Shown: positions 27,310 to 37,799 of the stretch, piece after piece | Layout of the letters: every line of letters starts with the position of its first letter | Position numbering within the stretch: the first letter of the stretch is position 1 | Source: Eleusine coracana subsp. coracana | Taxonomy: Eukaryota > Streptophyta > Magnoliopsida > Poales > Poaceae | Length of the DNA: 64,000 nt | Assembly (NCBI GenBank): GCA_032690845.1 | Contig: CM064426.1 | Coordinates: 43,726,508-43,790,507 of the forward strand | Direction of reading: 5' to 3' | The notes under the pieces: generated by a model | Seen by the model: the letters and a program-made list of their open reading frames with translations, nothing else | Database searches by the model: none | What the model was told of the DNA's origin: nothing | Program-made: the position numbers and the translations under genes

Positions 27310-28072
27310 TGATGAGGACATCACCATGCTGGATACGCGCATATCATGGCCTTCCCCAAGTTACAAGTCGTCACCAACTCGGTCGCCGCGTTCGTCTCGG
27401 ATTCAGCCGACACTCCTTCACGGTTTTGATGATATCTCCCACATCCGACGTCCAAACGAGGCGTTCTTTGATGCGTTGGAAATGGGACGACGACGCCGTC
27501 GTTTTGGTTCTGGTCCTAGCTCCAGAAGGGTCGTGAGTCATAATATGTGACCATGACAAGGTGTTGTGCCACCTATTTTGGGCCAACTTGGCCATGTATC
27601 GTGTCGGGCCTTAAGCCCATGTTGTGGGCGCCCCCCCTGGTCGCCCCCAACCCTAGGACGTCTTTGTTTCCTATATAAACTCAGTAGCCGCCGTCTTTTA
27701 GTTTTGGGTTTTGTTTAGTTCAGTTTTCCAAAGAGAAACTTGATCGAATTATTGTAACTGTGACGACAATTCCTTTTACAATAATCCAGGGCCCCTGTTC
27801 TTGTTCTACACCACTGTAGCAATTAGTCCTTTTGTGTTCCGAGCTTGATCCTTTTCTTGTGATTCGCTTCATCCATATTTGCAATTTCAGATTGCGTGTT
27901 TATCCTCTCTTGCTTGCGTTCTCGATTTCGCTTGCAGGAACAATCAAGTTGTGCTTCGTGTAACGGTTGCGGGGTTGGATCGTGTCTGATTCAAGCCGGG
28001 TCATCGACGCCGAGTTCCCCAAATTCGAGTTTATCCCCTTACCTCTCGGAAGATCGGGCCATATCTACATCA
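27310..28072 (+). repeat. 5' LTR of beta
   Basis: 763-bp LTR with TG...CA ends. A clear TATA box, TATATAAA, is at 27672-27679, preceded by GGCGCCCCCCC and CCCTAGGACG. The matching site in the 3' LTR reads TACATAAA, so only this copy keeps the consensus box. Sequence just after the LTR carries the tRNA-iMet primer site. Confidence 0.92.
27672..27679 (+). promoter_or_regulatory. TATA box of beta 5' LTR
   Basis: TATATAAA in the context CCTATATAAACTCAGTAG, about 360 bp into the LTR as expected for the end of U3. The corresponding 3' LTR position carries TACATAAA, a single change that would weaken it. Confidence 0.7.
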
Positions 28073-29182
28073 AGTGGTATCAGATTCCTAGGTTCCCCGT
28101 GAGGTATTATCGTGTTCTTCCCTTTAGATTCATTTGTGTTCATCACCTTTTTGTCCACGAAAAAGCCTACAAAAAAAATTTCCCAACCATCCCAGACACT
28201 GTTTAGCCTTTGCATAATTTAATTTTAGAGTCCGTAGTATTGAGTTTGTGTCCTAGTCGAGTTCAGTTGCTGGTTTGAATTTGTGTTTCCATTCGGTTTG
28301 TGTTTTGATCTCCGATGCACACCACCATCACCATTGTGTTTTCCATTGGATTCACCATCATGTCACCCACCCACCACACCCATAATCCGTTGCCAACAAA
28401 AAAACCCTACCCGATTATGTTTCCCCCCCCCCTCACACCCCTCACACCCTATCTTGACATACCTTCGGTAAAATAGGCATAACTTTTCGCTCGTTGCTCC
28501 GATTGGGCTGAAATTTTTACAGCAGATTCTTGACTCAAAGTTGAGGTGATCCACACTGGGCTTTGCCCTCTGTGCTCTCATCGAAAAATTCAAAAAAAAT
28601 CGGGAAAAAATAGAAAAAAAATTGTGAAGCCAAAAATAGCACTTTCGGTGAAACTTTGAGATTTTGCCTACCCTTTGTTTTCCCTCTGTTTGAGTTAAAA
28701 CTTCTTGTGGTTCCTTCCTTTGTGTTCCTCTATCACAGAAAAATAGTGGAAAAATCATACTAAAAAATCAAGATTTTGATTTGCACCCCCCCCCCCCTCC
28801 CCCCTGAAAATTCAAAGTCTGTGAAGTCTGTTTTGTTCCTTGCTACCTTTGCCATTGTTCTTGCTGTCACAACTGTTTTTGAACACGATTCTTTTGCCAA
28901 CAATTAGGACACTGCTTTGGACATTTATTCAGTGCTACTATCTGTTATTAAATTATGTTCCATTGACATACATATTAGCCTTTCAAGCTATACATATTGC
29001 AGCACATGTTTCTTCCTTGCAACTGTTACACCCAAGCTCAACTACAGATTGTGTCGACCTGTTTGGCTTTGGTAAGAACACTTGCAAGATTGTGATACAT
29101 TGCTTTTGATATTGTTTTCCACTTTCTACACCCTCTGCTGCGTGCTAGTTGATAGGGCTAATCTTTTGTTTAGTGTTGTCTT
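28073..29182 (+). other. Untranslated leader of beta
   Basis: About 1.1 kb between the 5' LTR and gag. It contains the primer site at its start, several runs of C (28427-28436 and 28788-28802) and A-rich patches, and no convincing open frame. A long leader is common in Ty3/gypsy elements of grasses and would be expected to hold dimerisation/packaging signals, but none can be pinpointed by eye. Confidence 0.6.
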
Positions 29183-31330
29183 TTGCTTTTAACCATGTTA
29201 GAGAAAGGGAAAGGGACACCTGGAGAGTTGGAGTCCCCTACAGACTTCAATGATTGCGTCTCCAAGGCCGAGCTCACGAAGCTTCTTGCGGACCAGCGTA
29301 CATTCATGGAAACGAAGTTTGCCGAGTTGATAGGTCACATCAACACTGTTGTCCACCGTATTGAGGATGTTGAACGACGACCTCCACCTCAACGAGCTGT
29401 TGATGATGATTTTGACCATGATGCAGACCGTCTTCACCGTAATCGACACGGTATAGGAGGTAATAACAATCGTGGTAATACTGATACTTTTGTTAAGCCC
29501 AAATTTAACATACCACCTTTTGCCGGTAGTGCTGATCCTGAAGCATACTTAGATTGAGAACTTGCTGTTGAACAGAAATTTAATTCTCATTTAGTTCCTG
29601 CTGAGCATAGAGTTAGACTTGCTACTAGTGAGTTTACAGGTTTTGCTCTCTTTTGGTTGAATGATCTTTGCAATACTAATGCTGCTATACCTGCCACTTG
29701 GCCTGTTTTGAAACAACACATGAAATCTCGTTTTGTTCCTCCTTATTACCAACGTGATTTACGTTTGAAATTATAATCTTTGACACAAGGTAGTAAAACA
29801 GTAGAGGAATATTATCAGGAATTGCTTATTGGTTTAGCACGTTGTGACATACATGAAGATGATATTGAAACTAGTGCTAGATTTTTTGGTGGTTTGAACC
29901 GTGATATCCAGAATATTGTTGACTATAAAGAGTGGAATAGGTTCAGCCAATTATATCATATTGCTCTTAAGGTTGAACGAGAAGTACAGGGACGCCTTCC
30001 ACAACAATTTTGCAGGTCCAACACTGAGCAATCTCTCCAGCAATGCACTGGAGTAGAGAACTTGAAGAGTCAGGTTGCTAAACCACCAGCAACAATTCTT
30101 CCACTTGCGCCTACTTCTGAAGCGCAATCGTCTAGTGTGCAGCACCAACACCAGAAGAAAGTTACTACTTCCGATACTAGGAGTGGATCCTCCACCACCA
30201 TTATTTGCCACCGCTGCAAGGGCATGGGACATGTCATGAAGGATTGCCCTAGTCGTCGTGCTTTCATCGCTACTGCTAATGGGTATGAAAGTTGTAGTGA
30301 TGTTGAATATGAATTTGCTCGTATGCCTAACCTTGTTGCAGATTCGACGGAGGAGCAGGAGACTACCGCCATTGATTCTATTGCTGCCACCACGGGCTTT
30401 CCTAGCCTCATTGTACAGCGTGTGTTGACCATTCGGGTGGGACAAGAGGAAGAACAACAACGCAACAATTTATTCTACATGTGCCTCATTGTCGCGGACC
30501 GCCGTGTTCTCACCATTATTAATACTGGGAGCTGTAACAACTTGGTAAGTTCTGATTTGGTAAGCAAACTTGGCTTGACCAAGCATGCACTACATCAGCC
30601 CCACCACATCAAATGGTTCAACAATAGTGGTACGGCACAGGTAACTCAATCAGCACGCATACACTTTTCAGTAGGTTCTTATCAAGACTTTGCTGATTTT
30701 CATTTTGTACCTATGCAAGCATGTTCGCTTTTATTAGGCCGTCCATGGGAATATGATACGGATGCTGCCCATCATGGTAGAACAAATACATATACATTCG
30801 TGCATAAGGACAGGAATATTACTTTGCGTCCGTTATTGCCTGCTGATATTAGAAATCATTTTAAACTGCTTGCTGAAAATACTGAGAATAAACATGATAA
30901 CAAACAACTTTCTGATGTTAAACATAAGGCTATTCAGTTAAAGGGAGGTGCTTTTCTTGCTATGACATCTAATGTTACTGATCTTTGTGATAATCATGAT
31001 GCACCTTGCTATACTATGCTTTGTCATGATATATCTTCTATCGATGATCATGTATCTTGTACTTTGCATTCTGCTAGTACTAACCTTTTGCAGGAGATTG
31101 ATGCTGAGATGGAGTCGAGGGCGACTCCAATTCAAGAAGGGGAGGATGATGAGGACATCACCATGCTGGATACGCGCATATCATGGTCTTCCCCAAGTTA
31201 CAAGTCGTCACCAACTCGGTTGCCGCATTCGTCTCGGATTCAGCCGACATCCCTTCATGGTTTTGATGATATCTCCCACATCCGACGTCCAAACGAGGCG
31301 TTCTTTGATGCGTTGGAAATGAGACGATGA
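29183..31330 (+). pseudogene. gag-protease polyprotein of beta, two in-frame stops
   Basis: One reading frame encodes capsid and protease but is interrupted by TGA at 29555 (in LD*ELAV, where related proteins have Trp) and TAA near 29774 (LKL*SLTQG, probably from CAA). Features in order: a charged N-terminal region, the retrotransposon gag domain (around 29510-29990), a CCHC zinc knuckle CHRCKGMGHVMKDC near 30,210, and a retropepsin-like domain near 30,500-30,800 with LLLGRPWEYD at the end. The protease active-site triplet, normally Asp-Thr/Ser-Gly, reads NTGS, so the catalytic Asp is replaced by Asn. The frame continues about 60 codons into the 3' LTR. No polymerase follows; this is a gag-PR-only element. 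The start may instead be the Met at 29195. Confidence 0.85.
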
Positions 31331-31911
31331 TGCCGTCGTTTTGGTTCTGGTCCTAGCTCCAGAAGGGTCCTGAGTCATAATATGTGACCATGACAAGGTG
31401 TTGTGCCACCTATTTTGGGCCAACTTGGCCATGTATCGTGTCGGGCCTTAAGCCCATGTTGTGGGCGCCCCCCCCCTGGTCGCCCCCAACCCTAGGACGT
31501 CTTTGTTTCCTACATAAACTCAGTAGTCGCCGTCTTTTAGTTTTGGGTTTTGTTTAGTTCAGTTTTCCAGAGAGAAACTTGATCGAATTATTGTAACTGT
31601 GGCGACAAGTCCTTTTATGGTAATCTAGGGCCCCTGTTCTTGTTCTACACCACTGTGGCGATTAGTCCTTTTGTGTTCTGAGCTTGAACCTTTTCTTGTG
31701 ATTTGCTTCATCCATATTTGCAATTTCAGATTGCGTGTTTATCCCCTCTTGCTTGTGTTCTCGATTTCGCTTGCAGGAATAATCAAGTTGTGCTTGGTGT
31801 AACGGTTGCGGGGTTGGATCGTGTCTGATTCAAGCCGGGTCGTCGACGCCGAGTTCCCCAAATTCGAGTTTATCCCCTTACCTCTCGGAAGATCGGGCCA
31901 TATCTACATCA
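31147..31911 (+). repeat. 3' LTR of beta
   Basis: 765-bp copy of the 5' LTR with TG...CA ends, preceded by the polypurine tract at 31134-31146 and followed directly by the target duplication GGCTG. The last codons of the gag-protease frame lie inside it. The TATA position reads TACATAAA. Confidence 0.92.
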
Positions 31912-32700
31912 GGCTGACCGAGGGTCCACCGGTCCACCGTGGACCGGGCGCGTACCCCTTCGGCTCGATCTAATCTAGGCTGTCCAGATTAGATCGGATG
32001 GCCAGGGGAGGGGCTTGGCGGGGGTGGCTGCCGCCGGAAGCGTTACAGGCGGCGGCGCCATTGGAGGCCCGGCCAGAGCTCGCGGGGGCGGCGCTCCGGC
32101 GCGCGCGTAACGGCGGGAAGGGGTGCAGGAGAGGCGGGGACGGGAGGCAAGCTCACCTAGGGTGTCACGTGAGCACGGGAAGGGCTGAGGAGGCCGGGCG
32201 ACGGCCGGGAAGGCGCGGTGGAAATCGGCGGCGGCGCAGCACGACGGCGAGATGTGGCAAGGCGACGGGGTGGGGGAAAGGCGGCGTGGGGCGTGGGGGC
32301 TCTCTTTTATAGGCGCATGGCCCTAGGGCTGCTGTGGCGCGTAAGCCGAGGATCGGTGGCGGCGGCTGGGCTGGCGGCGCGGCTAGGGTTAGGTCAGGCA
32401 CGGGCTCGAGTGGGCCGTTGGCTGGGCCAGCGGGGTGGGCTGCACGAGCAACGCATGTTGGGGCGAGCTGGGCCGAGCGCGAGCGGGGGCGCGGGTGGGC
32501 TGGCAGGCCGAAGGGAGGGAGAGGGGAGTGGCTGGGCTACGGGAAGGGAATTCGGCCCAAGCCGAGAGAGAGGGGAGGGAAGTGGGGGAAAAGGGAAGTG
32601 GGCCTCAGGGGAAATTTGTCCCATGGCCGAAGGATATTGGTAATCTTTCTTATAGGTTATAGGTAATCTTGCTTCAGCATGACTCGGGGGAAATTTGGCC
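31912..32700 (-). mobile_element. LTR of element alpha, proximal GC-rich part (U3)
   Basis: Continuation of the alpha LTR after the beta insertion; the target duplication GGCTG is at its edge. The stretch 31912-32640 is very GC-rich, full of CpG and GGC runs, unlike the AT-rich part at 26.6-27.2 kb. On the minus strand CCTATAAAA at 32305-32312 is a good TATA box, implying that the GC-rich block upstream is U3. The right-hand end is uncertain: AGGTAATCTTGCTTC is repeated near 32660 and 32740, and the LTR probably ends between 32,640 and 32,760. Long overlapping open frames here on both strands reflect GC bias, not genes. Confidence 0.55.
32305..32312 (-). promoter_or_regulatory. TATA box of LTR alpha (minus strand)
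   Basis: Minus strand reads GCGCCTATAAAAGAGAGCC. It is the only strong TATA motif in the GC-rich section and is oriented consistently with the primer site at 34014-34026. Confidence 0.55.
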
Positions 32701-34013
32701 CATGGCCCATGGCCGATCGTCCCGAGATTCAGCATGGGTTATAGGTAATCTTGCTTCTCATTCTTCTTCTTTAAACTCGATTGACATCATTGATTGATGG
32801 TAATCACTGTAGCAACTCTCCAAAGGAAATCTTGATGTCCCATATCTTCCTTTCAAATTCTGCCATGTATAACACCTATGTCTTGGTACCCCATGTTGAT
32901 AAGCTGGGTGGTGATCTCCACCCCCCTTAATTCATACTTAGGATTGACAGAAATGACCATCAACACTCGTCCTCCTATGATAACTATCTTCTTATTTCCC
33001 AATCTTGTCCTCTAAGCGATAAACGTGTACCATGTGTGAAACATCTTAAATTCCTTTATTAGCCACACAATCCATGTGTCAAAGCATACTAGGTGGCCAT
33101 GACATTTGCAACAATAACAGGCTTCCTGAACTCTATGTGCATTCTGCTTCTACTTGGATCGCTCAATTGGTGCCTCGCTAATTCCATCCTTGGCAAGCTT
33201 TCTCTTCTTGTGTGAACTTAGATGTTTCTTCTATGGGTGACACATGCGGGGTTGTTGGTGCGATGCTAGAAGTTGTGTGTGGCCTCTTCCGTAGGGAGAT
33301 CCCACTCTTACGATCTGGCAGGGACATGGGTGAACAATCTTGATGATTGGCTTTGTCTTGTCGATTCTTCATTCCAATAATCTAATAGTCGTTCCACATC
33401 TTCTCGAATTGGTTTGGTTATAAGTGACTATGAAAGAATGGAATGATAGAAGAGGGAAAGGAATAGAGAGAAATGATAATCCCAACTAAACTAAAACTAG
33501 TTATAGCTAATGATGCGATAACAAAGCTAAACGCTTTGAAAGCACACCAACACTCAATCAAAGATCCAACTCAACCATAGCACACCACAAACAACACAAG
33601 ACATATGATTAGCAACGTTCTATATCGTGCTTATATGTCTAAATCGAAATGATGCTAAATCACGATCCTAGGGGAGGTCCTTCTTCATGTTGCGTAGAAT
33701 GATGACCAATGATTTTCCTCTGGTGAAGAGCCTTCAACTTTGATCATATGATCCCCATAGTCATTCTTTTGTAATCTTCAAAACTGTTTATCTTGATCAT
33801 GGTAGACTAAGTTGGCCTAGCTAGTATTTTGTTAACGGGAAAACAAATAGTAGAAATAGAATTTTGTCAACATTTAAGAATAGACAAGCAAAGATAAGAT
33901 ATGAAGATAGGATAGAAAAACTGTGTAGAGATAAAAGTTTTCCAAATACTAGTTTTGAAAATAGGACCTATGGCACGATCATTCTATCTAGGCTAGCGTC
34001 CTACAGTCGACAC
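32700..34013 (-). mobile_element. Internal region of element alpha, no pol
   Basis: About 1.3 kb between the two alpha LTRs and before the primer site. It shows no reverse transcriptase, integrase, protease or gag motif in any frame. The longest minus-strand frame (33178-33372, 64 codons) is unremarkable. The element is therefore either an internally deleted copy or a non-coding derivative of the LARD/TRIM kind with unusually long LTRs. Confidence 0.5.
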
Positions 34014-34026
34014 GGCTCTGATATCA
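34014..34026 (-). promoter_or_regulatory. tRNA primer-binding site of alpha
   Basis: The minus strand reads TGATATCAGAGCC, one mismatch from the TGGTATCAGAGCC complement of initiator tRNA-Met used by many plant retrotransposons. It lies four bases from the LTR terminus at 34031. Confidence 0.75.
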
Positions 34027-34030
34027 CTTC

Positions 34031-34809
34031 TGTCATACCCGGTTTTAAGGAAAAAAACCAAGTGCTTATCATATGTGTGCCCAGGAACAAGTTTCACACA
34101 TATCAACAGTAAAGTGAATAACAGTATAACCAATGCCATTAATTAAGAATACCATTATTACATAAATAATTGTCTTTGAAGACTAAATTGACTCTCTCGA
34201 TAAATAACAACGGAAGACACCATAACACCACAGGCAATCGACCAGGGGCACGCTCGCCTAGTAGTAGTCTTCATTGATGTAGTCCATCTCTCCATCTTCT
34301 GAGCAATAGTTTACAAAATAACAACAATAAAGGGAAATAGGAAGAGTGAGCACATGCCGTACACAGCAAGTGGGGGAAAATATGACATGCAGGCTTAATA
34401 GAAAAAGGCTAACATAATGGTTTATTTGCATAAATGAGCACCTACACCTAGTAGAAAAGTCATCCTATTTACTAGGTGAAAATTACCCACAAGTTATCTC
34501 ATCTGTCCAACACTACAGGTTAAACCACCTGTAGCCAACCATGGGTTAAACCACCCATGAGAAACCACACTACAGGTTACACCACCTATAACAAACCATG
34601 GGTTAAACCACCCATGATAAACCATACTACAGGTTACACCGCCTGTAGCAAACCATGGGTTAAACCACCCAATCCAAACTTGGCTACCCACCAAGTCCAC
34701 CCATCATCAACCCACTAAGTGTGAAAGGTCCATGCCGCTCGTGTTCATGAGCACGGCTGTTATAACAGTTTTACACTCTACAGAGGTTGCACAACTTTAC
34801 CCATAGGAT
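34031..34809 (-). mobile_element. 5' LTR of alpha, truncated
   Basis: TGTCATACCCGG start and ~770 bp collinear with 24860-25640, including the three 57-bp hairpin units at 34508-34690. Similarity ends after ACAACTTTACCCATAGG, where sequence joins a decayed LTR of element gamma. The remaining LTR (TATA box and GC-rich U3) is absent, so this copy lost its promoter. Confidence 0.75.
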
Positions 34810-34862
34810 CGCATCTATCGACTTTGCATTATCGATTGAGCAAGCTTTAACACATACGTTTT

Positions 34863-35106
34863 CAGATCTATCGTCTTTGCTCTATCAACTTAACAATTAT
34901 CAGCACTGGTTTTCATAGTTTTTATTTCACATTCATTAAGCTTGTTGATAAGCCGATTTGATCAGCTAATTAGATTATTCTATATTACTTGCATATAATA
35001 GCCATCGGTTGGTTTTCACATACAGTGACTATCGCCTTTTCTCATTGGCCAATCTCGGGCCAGTGACCCAGGGAATTCGACAGTTTGTTTTCTTTGTCGG
35101 TTTGCA
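34863..35106 (+). repeat. Truncated 5' LTR end of element gamma
   Basis: About 245 bp matching 37547-37799 (shared landmarks CTTTGCTCTATCAACTTAAC, TTCACATTCATTAAGCTTGT, TCAGCTAATTAGATTATT and TTTTCTTTGTCGGTTTGCA). The upstream part is lost at the junction with alpha. The exact LTR end is uncertain: similarity ends at TTTGCA (35106), but TGACA some 55 bp earlier in the other copy (near 37744) is an alternative, followed by a possible primer site GGAGCCGGCGACC. Confidence 0.6.
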
Positions 35107-35990
35107 AGGAAACCATATTTGATTCATCATCAGTGAGGGGATTATCTGGGTGGAATGTGGATGGGTTCTCAAAAGGAAGTCCCTCATAAGAGAACCATAT
35201 TTGATTCTTTCGAACTACGTCATTGAAGAAAAGTTGGAAGAAGTTGTTGAAGGCAGCAGGGGTAGTTTTATCTCCAGGGGCTACCATGGCAGCTTGACCT
35301 ACAGAGGTGCATTGAACCCATGTTGTTTCATCGGCTTTAGGAGTTTCGGTGGAGGGGAAGGAATATGTAGTGAATGCTTTAAACTTCATATCTTTGGCAA
35401 AATGCACATTCAGCAAGAGTTGGATAAACCACCAAGGGCCTCCTGAGCCGATAGTTTGGTTGTGTTGCAGATTCACTACAACCCGGTGAAGGAGCTGGTA
35501 AACAGATCCAATAATATAACGGTCGAGGGAGATTGGAGTGCCATCGGTGAGGCTTTCGTCCATACCCAGGAAGTTGGCGGTTGGGTTGACAGACGATCCA
35601 TAGAACTAAAAGTGGTCTAGACAGAGATTCAAGAAGGCGGTGAGTTCTCTATGGTCAACCGATCCTTTGTGGTGTTGCTCAGGGATATATTTGCCCCAAC
35701 TACCAAGATCTTTTGCATAGAGTTTATGTTGAATGTGTATGGGATTTGTTTGGAAAGTAATTGGATCATGGCTACTAGTGATGCTCATGGAGGTTAACAT
35801 GAAGACATCCAAGAGGGAAGGGAGCCATGGGGCCATTGTTGAATAGGAACGCGTTGATGGCGTCAGACCAAAAATATGAAGCGACAGCTAGGATGGGCTC
35901 GTTTTTGTCCACATTCGCTAGGACAGAGTGATGGAATGGTCAATATGAGCATCCAACAAAGTTGAAGCGCGGGCGGAGGTTACCCGACGC
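35042..35990 (-). pseudogene. Plant-mobile-domain (PMD/MAIN-like) pseudogene, antisense inside gamma
   Basis: The minus strand from about 35990 to 35042 resembles the plant mobile domain found in MAIN proteins and in transposon-captured copies. Recognisable stretches include AVASYFWSDAINAFLFNNGP, then DVFMLTSM, REL(T)AFLNLCL, SLDRYIIGSVYQLLH and GGPWWFIQLLLNVHF. A frameshift lies near 35820 and one in-frame TAG interrupts it at 35606-35608; 35606-35836 and 35042-35563 are otherwise the same frame. The gene runs opposite to the LTR promoter of gamma. Coding capacity is lost, so it is a captured remnant. PMD proteins are linked to heterochromatin silencing in Arabidopsis, but no such role can be claimed here. 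Confidence 0.65.
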
Positions 35991-36674
35991 TATCAATCTT
36001 TCCACCCCTTAACTTCTATTGGCCAAGACCAAAAGACAGTTTTACATATGTCTAGAGAAGCGGTTCTAGATTTGAGGGGGATCCTATTGGTTTCGGAATT
36101 GATGAATTATGTCAGATCTGAGTTGCCACAGGGTCCCAAGTAAAAGTGTGGGGATATATGGCAGATTGGATGCAAATTTGGTTCTTAAGATCCTATCAGA
36201 AGCAGAAAACTACTATTAATAAAAGGACTATATAAGCTTTGGCATGGCACTTGTATAATACAAAGGGGTAGAAAAGCTAGTACTAGTTCATGGTTGAGTA
36301 AAAATTGCTACAGTGAATATGACTATGAATGGTAATTAAGAATAAGGCGATTCAAATCTACGGACTAGTAATAAGTCCTAAAGAACTGAAGGAAGCAGAG
36401 AAGGAGGTCACGTCAGGGATATGCTATGGTGTCGCCATCGCTAAAGCTGGAGATGAAAACGCCGAGGCCATCGATGAAGCAGAATCGTACAAAGAAGTAG
36501 AGCACCGGTGAAGAAAGAGAGAGAAGGTGAAGAGGCTTGAACTCGAGTGAAAATGAAGGGAGGAAGAAGATGAATTTATAAGGATGGGACACTGGTAGGT
36601 CATTGTTAAATCATGCGGTTAACGAGGAGGTAAAAGGTAGCGCACGAAGTTTTCATACCCCGGACTCGGGGGGC
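35990..36674. other. Non-coding internal region of gamma
   Basis: No motif-bearing frame is present. A 60-codon plus-strand frame at 36329-36511 has no recognisable domain and is probably chance. The region ends in a purine-rich tract, ACTCGGGGGGC, immediately before the LTR start. Confidence 0.5.
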
Positions 36675-37799
36675 TTGTGTTGGCGCTGGAATTTGACACC
36701 GGCCCAGTAATCAGTGGCATGGAGAGAAAATCGGCCAAGTCAAAGAAGTCCAAAGGCCAAAGGGAATAAACTTTGCCCGTTAGGGTTTTTCCTATTTTAG
36801 ATAGATTTTGTTTTGGAATAAATCTAGTTAGTTTGTTTGTTTGAAAACCGAAGAGTCCTAACCGACTCGGGTCAGAGCCCCCTGCACGGGGTTATAAATA
36901 TGTAATAGGGTCTATATAAAAAAGTTTAACACTTTTGTTCAATATAATTTGACACATCGCCACTTTTTCCTATCCGACGAAATCCTCGTCTCACTTGGGC
37001 TGCATCACCTTTGATTAGTCACCTCAATAGTTTCATCGATATGAACTAGTACTTTCTCATTAATTTGATATGTAGTTATTATTTTTGAAATTGCTAGTAA
37101 TCCGGTAATTAGATCTATATCGTGTTTGTTATATCAACTTGGTGTTGCAGTACTATCTCGGTTAGGTCCGATCTACTGTGGTTCTTAGTAGATTTACGAA
37201 TTTGATTTATATATATTATTCGAGTCACATTATTGATTTTACCTATAATTAGATTAGACCTCGCTTGATTTACTTTGTTTGGGCATTGTCTCGATTATGT
37301 TCGATCTGCTTGAAACAGTGAGGCTACATCGACTTTGATCTCTCACTAAGTCGATGGAGTTTGGTGTGATCTGATTACTGGTAGAGTCGATAGGGTTCTA
37401 TCAGGATGTTTAGCTCATAGGTTATTACGGTTCGATCGATTTCTCTGTGCTTCATTTGATTATTACCGTACGTTTGATAAAGTATCATTCCCTTTATTTG
37501 TGAAGATTAGATCTATTATTTTAAGGCATATTTGCAATACCGGTTATCAGATCTATCATCTTTGCTCTATCAACTTAACAACTATCGGTATTGGTTTTCA
37601 CAATATTTATTTCACATTCATTAAGCTTGTCGATAAGCCGATTCAATCAGCTAATTAGATTATTATATATTATTTGCATATAATAGATGATTAGTCATCG
37701 ATTGGTTTTCACATATAGTGACTATCGGCTTTTCCCATTGACATGTTTGGAGCCGGCGACCCAGAGAATTTGGTCGTTTGTTTTCTTTGTCGGTTTGCA
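36675..37799 (+). repeat. 3' LTR of element gamma
   Basis: Starts TGTTGGCGCTGG just after the purine tract GGACTCGGGGGGC and ends near TTTGCA (37799), matching 34863-35106 over its last 250 bp. Two plus-strand TATA-like motifs, TATAAATAT near 36895 and CTATATAAAA near 36910, give a plus orientation. Because similarity to the internal side of the other copy continues past the likely LTR end near 37744, this could also be an LTR shared by two tandem copies. Confidence 0.55.

Larger units (their letters stand above)
27310..31911 (+). mobile_element. Non-autonomous Ty3/gypsy LTR element beta (complete, nested)
   Basis: Structurally complete: 5' LTR 27310-28072, primer site TGGTATCAGA at 28075-28084 (initiator tRNA-Met type), gag-protease frame, polypurine tract AAGAAGGGGAGGA at 31134-31146, and 3' LTR 31147-31911. 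Both LTRs begin TGATGAGGACATC and end ATCTACATCA. The 5-bp target duplication GGCTG flanks it at 27305-27309 and 31912-31916, proving a single insertion into element alpha. No reverse transcriptase, RNase H or integrase is present, so it depends on a helper. The LTRs differ at about 30 of 763 positions by eye (about 4%), mostly transitions, suggesting an insertion on the order of 1-2 million years ago under usual grass rates. Confidence 0.93.

Noticed and set aside
27297..27595. Frames of 74-79 codons at 27.3-27.6 kb and 31.2-31.4 kb on both strands
   Set aside because: They are the LTR of beta in two copies; only the gag-protease C-terminus in the 3' LTR is a real frame.
31998..32735. Overlapping GC-rich open frames of 75-141 codons
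   Set aside because: They overlap in several frames on both strands, are low-complexity Gly/Arg/Ala, and lie in the U3 of LTR alpha.
33090..33150. Zinc-knuckle-like CYCCKCHGHLVC on the minus strand in alpha
   Set aside because: Cysteine/histidine spacing does not fit CCHC and the frame is short and broken.
36329..36511. 60-codon plus-strand frame in gamma
   Set aside because: No motif, no start context or conservation evidence; likely chance.
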